This document shows, one piece after another, positions 1-5,202 of a stretch of DNA of 7,674 nucleotides. The notes beneath the pieces are model-generated. The model worked only from the letters and a program-made list of their open reading frames with translations. It had not been told where the DNA came from and did not search any database. The DNA is from Microcaldota archaeon. Lineage in GTDB: Archaea > Micrarchaeota > Micrarchaeia > Micrarchaeales > Micrarchaeaceae. The stretch is from the NCBI GenBank assembly GCA_013330215.1, contig DUIS01000053.1, positions 1 to 7,674 on the forward strand. The letters run 5' to 3'. The position numbers and the translations under genes were made by a program. Positions within the stretch are counted from its first letter, which is position 1. Every line of letters starts with the position of its first letter.

Positions 1-49
1 AAGCCTTGGCCTTATCTGCTCGTACAACATAGTAGCCACTAGACGCATG
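1..49. other. Window edge downstream of secY, no identifiable gene
   Basis: These 49 bases follow the secY stop codon. On the minus strand an ATG at 48-46, one base after that stop, opens a reading frame of 16 codons (MRLVATMLYEQIRPRL) that runs off the window. It has no convincing Shine-Dalgarno site and resembles no family I know, including adenylate kinase, which often follows secY in archaea. It could be the start of a next operon gene or plain spacer. No terminator-like T run is visible. Confidence 0.2.
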
Positions 50-1522
50 CTACGACTTTGCTATCTTCTCCAGGAACGGGTATGTCTCGTACAGCCTGTC
101 CTGCTCTAGCTGCTGGTACAGCATGTAGATTATTCCAACAGTAAGAAGGACTCCCATTCCGGTTCCTACCGCTCCCGTGAGCGTTGCGAAGGCTGCGAGG
201 AGCCCTACGAATATACTTCCCAGTGTGGTGAGCGTGGGTATGTACTTGTTAAGCACGTTCTCCACTATCCTGGGGTCCCTCCTGAACCCCGGTATCTGCC
301 ATCCTTCGGTGCCGAGCTGCTCTGCCAGCGTCTTCGGGTTCTGGCCCGTAAGCTCTATCCAGAACTTTCCGAATATCACGCAGAGCACGACCAGCACCAG
401 CGTGTAGACAATGACGTGTATCCATTCCGGCACCGCTATCACGCCTCCCCATGGTATGAAGAGCTGCGTAGTATGCGTAATGAGGTATGTGAAATATGTT
501 CCGTAGCCTCCTATCCCTCCGTAGTTTGCAGAATAGGGAAGCGGGAATGTTGGGGATATCAGGTATGTGATCCCTCCGGTGAGCTGCAACGATGTCGCGC
601 CGGTAGTGGAAGCGACAGGCTGGTAGTAGGCTATGAACCTTGCAAGGTTCTGGAATGTTCCCTGCACCCCAGCAATGAACCGGAACCATACGGTAAGGCT
701 CAGCTCGAGCGATGATGCTAGTATGACAGGAAGGACGCTCACGTAGAGGAATGGTATAGGGAGGCGCCCGCCTATGCCCCTGAACTGCTCGAATGCTAGC
801 GGTATCTCCACCTTCATCTCGTATGCGTATATGCTCGCAAGGAAGACTATGACCGCGAAGAAGAGCGGGCCGAATGCTATGATTGCGTTCGATATCGCTG
901 CCGCGCCGCCTGCCTGTATCGCGGTTATCGCCTCGGGCAGGAGTATCGTGAGCGTTCCGGCGACTATCGCGTATGAAACGCCCGCGGCAATGAACATGTT
1001 TATTCCTGACGTTATGCCGTACTTTGTCATTGTCTCGTCAAGGTATATTATGATGAGCGCGCCCACAGCCATCTGCGCAACCACAAGAGGTATTGCTGCT
1101 GCGGAGGCTACCGGCACGTATCCCGTATACACGAATATGAACGACTCCACTATCGCTATGCCTATCGCGGATATCTTCTGTATCGTCTGTATCCGTCCCT
1201 TCTGCACCGGGTCGTTCATGTCTATGTTGAGCATGCCGGACCCTGATATCAGCTGTATTATTATGCTGGAGAGCACTATCGGGCCTATGCCCACTGTTAT
1301 GAGGCTTCCTATCTTTGCCGCGAATATTATGCTTATGAGCTGCAGGAATGGCTGGTTGACGGCCTGCTGGTTCACCCCTATCGCGTAGGTGTTGTAGAGG
1401 AGGAAGTAGACAACGATTATGCCGGCCGTCCAGTACATCTTTTCTCTGAGCGAGAGCGCCCTTGTCGGGTTCTTTATTGAGGGTATTATGTTCCCTATTG
1501 TGTCAACAAATTCAAGCCCCAA
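50..1522 (-). CDS. secY: SecY, protein-conducting channel subunit (Sec61 alpha homologue)
   Basis: This 490-residue protein is the pore subunit of the SecYE-beta translocon in the cytoplasmic membrane. It passes unfolded secretory proteins outward and releases membrane helices sideways into the bilayer. It shows about ten hydrophobic segments. Family landmarks include an N-terminal amphipathic stretch before the first helix (residues 1-30), the GIGPIVLSSIIIQL segment near 78-91, the TM6-TM7 cytosolic loop FRGIGGRLPIPFLY (247-260), the ribosome/SRP-receptor loop after TM8 with WIELTGQNP (388-396) and IPGFRRDPR (410-418), and the TM10 stretch GAVGTGMGVLLTVGIIY (450-466). Length and order match archaeal SecY. 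The start is TTG at 1522, kept because the conserved N-terminal helix begins here and a GGTG site lies 7 nt upstream. The V4R gene ends 12 nt upstream, so the two are probably co-transcribed. Ribosomal protein genes, its usual archaeal neighbours, are absent upstream. Confidence 0.97.
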   Translation of the reverse strand: MGLEFVDTIGNIIPSIKNPTRALSLREKMYWTAGIIVVYFLLYNTYAIGVNQQAVNQPFLQLISIIFAAKIGSLITVGIGPIVLSSIIIQLISGSGMLNIDMNDPVQKGRIQTIQKISAIGIAIVESFIFVYTGYVPVASAAAIPLVVAQMAVGALIIIYLDETMTKYGITSGINMFIAAGVSYAIVAGTLTILLPEAITAIQAGGAAAISNAIIAFGPLFFAVIVFLASIYAYEMKVEIPLAFEQFRGIGGRLPIPFLYVSVLPVILASSLELSLTVWFRFIAGVQGTFQNLARFIAYYQPVASTTGATSLQLTGGITYLISPTFPLPYSANYGGIGGYGTYFTYLITHTTQLFIPWGGVIAVPEWIHVIVYTLVLVVLCVIFGKFWIELTGQNPKTLAEQLGTEGWQIPGFRRDPRIVENVLNKYIPTLTTLGSIFVGLLAAFATLTGAVGTGMGVLLTVGIIYMLYQQLEQDRLYETYPFLEKIAKS

Positions 1523-1529
1523 GTCAAAG

Positions 1530-1533
1530 CACC
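1530..1533 (-). promoter_or_regulatory. Shine-Dalgarno site GGTG for secY
   Basis: On the minus strand GGTG lies 7 nt before the TTG start at 1522. It complements the CACC core of the archaeal 16S rRNA 3' end. It supports the TTG start, which has no in-frame ATG or GTG between it and the preceding stop. Confidence 0.6.
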
Positions 1534-1534
1534 A

Positions 1535-2605
1535 TCATCGTTTATTCTTGCCCTTGCCGTTCATCTCGCTTATCCTGACCACATACGTGCCGTCCCTCCT
1601 TGCGATGCTGGAGCGCATTATTTTCCTTTCCGCCGCATACTCCTTTAGCAAGCCATTGAGGAAGCTGATAGATATATCAACAAACTCCTTTTTAGCCTTT
1701 AGCGCGCTGAACTGCATTTCGCAGGCAAATGGGTTGGTGCTCTTTACGCGCATATCGCATAGGTTGAGCAGCGGGAATAACGTCTCGAGCTGCCTCCCTG
1801 ACCTCTTTAGCCTTGCGGCGTCCAGGCCCAGTGAGGAGCCTATCATGCTGCCCATATGGCAGATCACGCTGTTCATCTCGCGCGAGTAGTCGTCCCTGGT
1901 GAACGAGGATGAGCCAAGAAGGTAATACTCCTCGGCAAAACGCTGGCTCCTGTCCCCGTGCGATTCCGCTTCCGCCTTCACCTTTTCCGTGAGCCCGCTC
2001 AGCAGGTCTGCATCTCGCGCCTTAAACTGCATAGGTGCGGGCGCGCTTGTGAAGTAGCAGTATTCTGAGCCGTTGCCGCTGCATGAGATTTCCTCCACAG
2101 GGACATGCTGGCCCTTGCCTGCGGTAAGAAATCCGGAGATGATGCCCGCCTCAAAAGTGTGCACGTTAAGGCCTATCTCGCTCCTTCCGCAGTTGTGGAA
2201 CTTTATGCTTATCCTTTCAGGAAGCACGCTGTAGCTGACTCTTGAGAAGCCCGCCTTCTCGAAGAAGCCCACAAGGTCCGCTACGCTCTCCTCGTACCAT
2301 GTATAGCGCTTTTCGCGCTGGTAGATCCTGTATAGCAGCCTGCCAGCGGATATCCCGGACTTGTAGTAGAGGTTCCTCATGGCTGGGGTCAGGCTCGAGA
2401 GCACAGAGCTGAAGAGCATTGCGCATTCAGGCGTTTCGTTTGGCCTGCCCTTGGATAGGATCCTGTTGAGGAGAACCTCCTCGTAGCTTGTGCTCCTCCT
2501 CATCTCGTCGCTAAGGTAAAGCGGTGTTCTGGCTGCCCTTTTGCTTGGCCTTCTCGCCCTCTTTGCCCTGACAGGGGCCCTTTTCTTAGCTTTTTTGGGT
2601 GCCAT
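1535..2605 (-). CDS. V4R-domain protein with basic N-terminal tail and degenerate second V4R copy
   Basis: This is a soluble protein of 356 residues with no membrane segment. Residues 1-26 are extremely basic (13 Lys/Arg in 26), like a nucleic-acid or acidic-surface binding tail. Residues ~83-188 match a V4R domain, the small-molecule/ligand-binding fold found in vinyl-reductase-associated and regulatory proteins and related to Bet3/TRAPP. The characteristic end is EAGIISGFL (152-160) followed by VPVEEISCSGNGSEYCYF (168-185), with the paired cysteines C175 and C183. Residues ~245-346 follow the same order of elements (MGSMIGSSLG, FLNGLLKEY, then SSIARRDGTYVVRI), suggesting a second copy without cysteines. 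No catalytic or DNA-binding domain is evident apart from the tail, so the role is unknown; sensing or scaffolding is inference. The ATG at 2605 is the first possible start after an in-frame stop. It lies 12 nt after the upstream gene with no Shine-Dalgarno site, which points to coupled translation. Confidence 0.75.
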   Translation of the reverse strand: MAPKKAKKRAPVRAKRARRPSKRAARTPLYLSDEMRRSTSYEEVLLNRILSKGRPNETPECAMLFSSVLSSLTPAMRNLYYKSGISAGRLLYRIYQREKRYTWYEESVADLVGFFEKAGFSRVSYSVLPERISIKFHNCGRSEIGLNVHTFEAGIISGFLTAGKGQHVPVEEISCSGNGSEYCYFTSAPAPMQFKARDADLLSGLTEKVKAEAESHGDRSQRFAEEYYLLGSSSFTRDDYSREMNSVICHMGSMIGSSLGLDAARLKRSGRQLETLFPLLNLCDMRVKSTNPFACEMQFSALKAKKEFVDISISFLNGLLKEYAAERKIMRSSIARRDGTYVVRISEMNGKGKNKR

Positions 2606-2617
2606 ACAAACATCAAT

Positions 2618-3100
2618 TCATTTACTGATCCTGCATGAGGGCTTTGAGAGCTTGTTCAGGTAATATCCTGTAACAAGCAGGTTCGCCGCTATAAGTGCGC
2701 CGAATATCATTGGCGCGTTCTCCGATACAATTGTGTTTATCAGCGTGGCCTCGCCGCCTCCAAGGCCCAGGGCGAGCACATTGAAGAGTATCGCAGCCTG
2801 GCAGCCGCATCCGGAGATTACCCCGCCAGCGAGCGCAGTTGCCGCGCTTACGGATGTCGCTGATATCTTCGCCTTGTTCTTCCTCGTATTGCTTATGGAG
2901 TATGCTGCGATTGTAAGCGTTACAGAAGAGACAGCCGAAAGCGCATAGATGAGATAGAGCGGCACCGGAGTCACAGGTATGCCGTGCTGCTGTATGGAGA
3001 GTATGAATGTTATCAGGTAGTAATACGCAACTGCTACGGCTATGTTGAAGGCAGCATACTTCGGGATGTATATTCCCTTCAGGGATTTTGCTATACTCAT
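2618..3100 (-). CDS. Four-helix membrane protein with Cys-Gly-Cys motif
   Basis: This is a 160-residue integral membrane protein of unknown function. Hydrophobic segments lie at about 16-35, 47-69, 82-113 (long, possibly with a break) and 128-148. The third carries SGCGCQAAILF (96-106) with cysteines at 98 and 100, followed by a glycine-rich LGLGGGEA turn; a further Cys is at 156 near the C-terminus. The ATG at 3100-3098 overlaps the TGA of the DUF929 gene (3099-3097) as ATGA, a hallmark of translational coupling. The frame stays open back to 3178, but those 26 residues (RIYQQRRKRLL...) lie inside the upstream gene and look non-native. Given its CxxC neighbour, a role in passing electrons or anchoring a thiol-redox partner is possible but inferred. 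I recognise no named family; short archaeal membrane proteins with a CxC or CxxC in a helix are the closest resemblance I recall. Confidence 0.8.
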   Translation of the reverse strand: MSIAKSLKGIYIPKYAAFNIAVAVAYYYLITFILSIQQHGIPVTPVPLYLIYALSAVSSVTLTIAAYSISNTRKNKAKISATSVSAATALAGGVISGCGCQAAILFNVLALGLGGGEATLINTIVSENAPMIFGALIAANLLVTGYYLNKLSKPSCRISK

Positions 3101-4107
3101 GCAAGGCCCATAGCTTTTTCCAGGGTGGTTATTGCGGGAAGCGAGCAGACGCTTGCGGCGTTGTTGATAGATGCGCATACCTGCGCCACATACACGTCGG
3201 CTGCTGCGTACTCCTCATAGGAGAACGAGCTGTTGAACTGCTGCAACTGGTTGAGTATCTGGCTCTGGCTCATGTAGGTAAGGGGCAGTATGTTGGTTGT
3301 GCCAGTGGTTTCCGAACTGGTTGCGTTGCCGAATATCACGCCGGCCGCGCCCCTGCTCAGTGATCGGCCCCACAGCGTGAAGGGTGTGCCCTCGAACATT
3401 GACGTGCCGTTCATGAAGCTCATCGCCTGCTCGTAGCTCTGGTTGGGCGCTCTCGCCACAAAGTATGATATCGGGTCCTGTGAGTTGACGAATTCGAAGC
3501 CCCCTGTAATCGGGGAATCGTATTCGGCGCTTATGAAGTTTATGTAGCTGCTCGAATAGCCGTTCCCGAAAGTGACGCCGCTGTTCGTCGTGTAATTGTC
3601 AGCATTCCAGTACAGGGTCGGCACGTCGCTGTCTCCCAGTGCGCTGTAGCCTATGTAGAGCCTGTTGAACGACCCGAAGCGGGAAAGTGCGAGCGCCATC
3701 GCCCACCTGCTCTCGCCACAGTATACGCATGATATCGCGCCTATGTATATGACGCTGGGCCTGCCGCCTATAAGAGGAGGGGTTACGCGGACTGCGCTCA
3801 GCGGGGAGATGTCAAAGTATGGCGCTGTGTATATGTAGTTGCCCGCATACTGCTCCCCTGGGATTGAGAGGCTTGTAACCTTCTCCCATGCGGTCTCGAA
3901 ATTGCTGTTCGGCGCGTTGTTTATTACGGAAAGCTGCCCGGAACTCAGCGGGGTGTCTATCCCGGTAAGCCTCTTGCCGAATGGCTGGCCGACCACGGCC
4001 AGATTGATATACGGGTACATCACGTACACTGCAAGTGCGGCTATTATTATGACCAAAAGCGCGATTACGGTCTTGAGCAGCTTTATCTCTTTCTTTAGCG
4101 ACGCCAT
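3097..4107 (-). CDS. DUF929 family, membrane-anchored thioredoxin-like protein
   Basis: This protein of 336 residues has a short basic start and one hydrophobic helix at ~13-30, giving a signal anchor with the rest outside the cell membrane. The Ser/Thr/Asn/Tyr-rich composition with several N-x-S/T sites suits an archaeal exported protein. The core around 115-150 reads PSVIYIGAISCVYCGESRWA, then MALALSRFGSF. This is the hallmark of DUF929, an archaeal family with a thioredoxin-like CxxC motif (C127 and C130 here) and no established function. A second pair, C311 and C321, could form a structural disulfide. Thiol-disulfide exchange in envelope protein folding is therefore plausible but unproven. 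It is the first gene of the minus-strand cluster, directly behind a TATA-like box and with no Shine-Dalgarno site, so its mRNA is probably leaderless. The next gene starts within its stop codon. Confidence 0.8.
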   Translation of the reverse strand: MASLKKEIKLLKTVIALLVIIIAALAVYVMYPYINLAVVGQPFGKRLTGIDTPLSSGQLSVINNAPNSNFETAWEKVTSLSIPGEQYAGNYIYTAPYFDISPLSAVRVTPPLIGGRPSVIYIGAISCVYCGESRWAMALALSRFGSFNRLYIGYSALGDSDVPTLYWNADNYTTNSGVTFGNGYSSSYINFISAEYDSPITGGFEFVNSQDPISYFVARAPNQSYEQAMSFMNGTSMFEGTPFTLWGRSLSRGAAGVIFGNATSSETTGTTNILPLTYMSQSQILNQLQQFNSSFSYEEYAAADVYVAQVCASINNAASVCSLPAITTLEKAMGLA

Positions 4108-4122
4108 TATATCATCAATAAG

Positions 4123-4134
4123 ATATATTTTAAA
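4123..4134 (-). promoter_or_regulatory. TATA-like box for the DUF929-4TM-V4R-secY operon
   Basis: Read on the minus strand this is TTTAAAATATAT, in an A/T-rich stretch. The centre of its TTTAAAAT half is ~23 bp before the ATG at 4107. The archaeal TATA-to-start distance of about 25-27 bp puts transcription initiation at or beside the ATG, agreeing with the absence of a Shine-Dalgarno site. Confidence 0.55.
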
Positions 4135-4146
4135 TTGGAATTCATG

Positions 4147-4154
4147 TATTTAAA
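4147..4154 (+). promoter_or_regulatory. Extra TATA-like box TATTTAAA facing right
   Basis: TATTTAAA matches an archaeal TATA element and stands apart from the box next to the TatD-family gene. It predicts a start near 4176-4178, at the foot of the hairpin-forming stretch 4173-4236. It could drive a small RNA or a longer leader for the TatD-family gene, or be chance in an A/T-rich promoter region. Confidence 0.3.
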
Positions 4155-4172
4155 CCCTTGTGGGGCTGGTAT

Positions 4173-4236
4173 TGTAGGCAAGGACAGCCCGTGCGGGCAG
4201 GACGCCCTTCAGGAATGTTTCTATTCCTTGCTTGCG
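4173..4236 (+). ncRNA. Candidate structured leader or small RNA
   Basis: The divergent gap is A/T-rich at its edges but GC-rich here. Bases 4173-4183 can pair with 4226-4236 in an 11-bp helix (core GCAAGG with CCTTGC, three G-U pairs). Inside it GCCC-GTGC-GGGC (4187-4198) forms a small hairpin. An alternative hairpin AGGAAT-loop-ATTCCT (4211-4228) excludes part of the long helix. No C/D boxes are evident; an ACA at 4244-4246 is too weakly placed for an H/ACA call. The TATA-like box at 4147-4154 is placed to start transcription at the foot of the helix. Confidence 0.2.
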
Positions 4237-4238
4237 TG

Positions 4239-4244
4239 TATATA
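4239..4244 (+). promoter_or_regulatory. TATA-like box for the TatD-family gene
   Basis: TATATA inside GTGTATATACA is centred ~23 bp before the ATG at 4264, nearly the same distance as in the divergent DUF929 promoter. This favours a start at or near 4264 and a leaderless or very short-leader mRNA that probably continues into tRNA-Arg. Confidence 0.45.
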
Positions 4245-4263
4245 CAGCATAATAAATGATCCG

Positions 4264-5058
4264 ATGGACACGAAGCAGCTCATCAAGGAGAAGACGGTAG
4301 AGAAGCAGGTCACCGAGATGGCTGATGCGCATTGCCACCTCGACCTTCTGGAGGACATCGCGCAGATAGCAGAATCGATAAGGTACGGGGTGCGGACTAT
4401 CGTGACCAACGGCGTCAACACAAAGTCGAACATGAGGGCTATGGAGCTTGCCGATAACAAGAATATATTTGCGATGCTGGGAATAGATCCCGAGCATGCT
4501 GGTGTGGGGGACGACGAGCTAGAGTTCACGATCAAGACGATAAGGCAGAATGCCACGAGGATATCGGGCATAGGGGAGATAGGGCTCGATTACGGAAGGG
4601 TGAAGGAGAAGGTTGGGGTGGAGAGGCAGAAGGAGGTCTTCGGCGCCTTCCTGGAGCTTGCGAAGGAGCTCAGGCTTCCTGTGAGTGTGCATTCAAGGGA
4701 CGCGATCGTTGATGTGATCCACACGCTTGAGGAGAAGGGCATGGAGATGGTTCACATACACTTCTTTGAGGGCAGCGTGCAGCAGGCGAAGGAGATTGAG
4801 AAGAGGGGCTGGCTGATATCCGTGCCACCGATAAATTCATCGAAGAGAGGCAAGATTATAAAAGAAATAGCGATAGATAATATAATGGCGGAGAGCGATG
4901 CGCCGGTAGTCGGCGTGACGCCAAGGGATGTTGAGAAATCGATAGAGATAGTGGCCGAGGCGAAAAGGATAGAATTTAAGAGGGCCGCCGACCTTCTCAC
5001 ACAGAATACCAAGAAGTTCTTCAGGTTGCACACAAAAGGAATGTTTATGCGTTACTAG
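4264..5058 (+). CDS. TatD-family metal-dependent hydrolase (putative DNase)
   Basis: This 264-residue protein belongs to the TatD/YcfH family of TIM-barrel metallohydrolases, which include 3'-5' DNA exonucleases acting in DNA repair or turnover. The likely metal-site residues are all in order: ADAHCHLD (H23, H25), GIGEIGLD (E105), SVHSRDA (H143), HIHFFEGS (H166, where HCFSG is usual) and ESDAP (D212). One departure is GIDPEH, where most members have a GxHP motif. The frame is open upstream to 4135, but those codons look non-coding and carry promoter elements. I chose ATG 4264 because the next 18 codons share the strong G/C third-position bias of the gene and a TATA-like box sits ~23 bp upstream. 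ATG 4318 (MADAHCHL, 246 residues, AGGT 7 nt upstream) is the serious alternative and matches the usual family N-terminus. The stop TAG shares its last base with tRNA-Arg. Confidence 0.88.
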   Translation: MDTKQLIKEKTVEKQVTEMADAHCHLDLLEDIAQIAESIRYGVRTIVTNGVNTKSNMRAMELADNKNIFAMLGIDPEHAGVGDDELEFTIKTIRQNATRISGIGEIGLDYGRVKEKVGVERQKEVFGAFLELAKELRLPVSVHSRDAIVDVIHTLEEKGMEMVHIHFFEGSVQQAKEIEKRGWLISVPPINSSKRGKIIKEIAIDNIMAESDAPVVGVTPRDVEKSIEIVAEAKRIEFKRAADLLTQNTKKFFRLHTKGMFMRY

Positions 5059-5132
5059 GGCCCGTAGCTCAGCTTGGACAGAGCGGCAGACTTCTAATCT
5101 GAAGGTCCCGGGTTCAAATCCCGGCGGGCCCG
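5058..5132 (+). tRNA. tRNA-Arg (anticodon UCU)
   Basis: A 75-nt cloverleaf can be folded by eye. The acceptor GGGCCCG pairs with CGGGCCC and the discriminator is G. The D stem is GCTC/GAGC, the anticodon loop CTTCTAA (anticodon TCT, reading AGA and AGG), and the T arm CCGGG-TTCAAAT-CCCGG. The first anticodon-stem pair would be a G-A mismatch. No intron is present and CCA is not encoded. Its first base is the last base of the preceding TAG stop, and no TATA-like box lies at the expected distance, so it probably matures by RNase P cleavage of the TatD-family transcript. The neighbouring genes use AGG and AGA often, so this is an important decoder. Confidence 0.96.
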
Positions 5133-5133
5133 A

Positions 5134-5147
5134 GACGATTTGTCGTC
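5134..5147 (+). other. Small hairpin just 3' of tRNA-Arg
   Basis: GACGA-TTTG-TCGTC is a perfect 5-bp stem with a 4-nt loop, beginning two bases after the tRNA. No T run follows, so it is not a typical archaeal terminator. It could influence 3' trailer processing or be incidental. Confidence 0.3.
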
Positions 5148-5165
5148 AGCGGAGCGGAAAGGAAC

Positions 5166-5176
5166 TTATATATATT
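5166..5176 (+). promoter_or_regulatory. TATA-like box with purine-rich BRE-like flank
   Basis: TTATATATATT is preceded by the purine-rich GGAAAGGAAC (5156-5165), which resembles a TFB recognition element. The predicted start is near 5197, about six bases before the ATG at 5203, and no Shine-Dalgarno site fits in between. The downstream gene thus has its own strong-looking promoter and an almost leaderless mRNA. Confidence 0.6.
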
Positions 5177-5202
5177 AAAAATTCCATAAATAATACGATA
5201 AA

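Noticed and set aside
774..1388. Long plus-strand reading frame opposite secY (204 codons)
   Set aside because: It is the antisense of SecY; its Met/Ile/Ala/Pro pattern mirrors hydrophobic codons and no family is recognisable.
3098..3178. Longer N-terminus (26 extra residues) for the four-helix membrane protein
   Set aside because: The extension lies inside the DUF929 gene and is Arg/Lys/Asn/His-rich with no sign of a native N-terminus; the ATGA junction start is the standard coupled arrangement.
4173..4249. H/ACA guide RNA
   Set aside because: The ACA at 4244 is about 8 nt from the end of the helix and no clear guide pocket or K-turn could be drawn.
4135..4263. Longer N-terminus (43 residues) for the TatD-family protein from 4135
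   Set aside because: It covers TATA-like boxes and the hairpin region, lacks the third-position bias of the gene, and has no counterpart in the family.
4150..4571. Minus-strand reading frames opposite the TatD-family gene
   Set aside because: They are shadows of the strongly biased TatD-family codons and show no conserved motif or start signal.
5134..5147. Transcription terminator after tRNA-Arg
   Set aside because: The hairpin is short and not followed by the T-rich run that archaeal termination normally uses.
5133..5202. Integration site (att) at the 3' end of tRNA-Arg
   Set aside because: No second copy of the tRNA 3' end and no integrase gene occurs in the window, so an att site is not supported.
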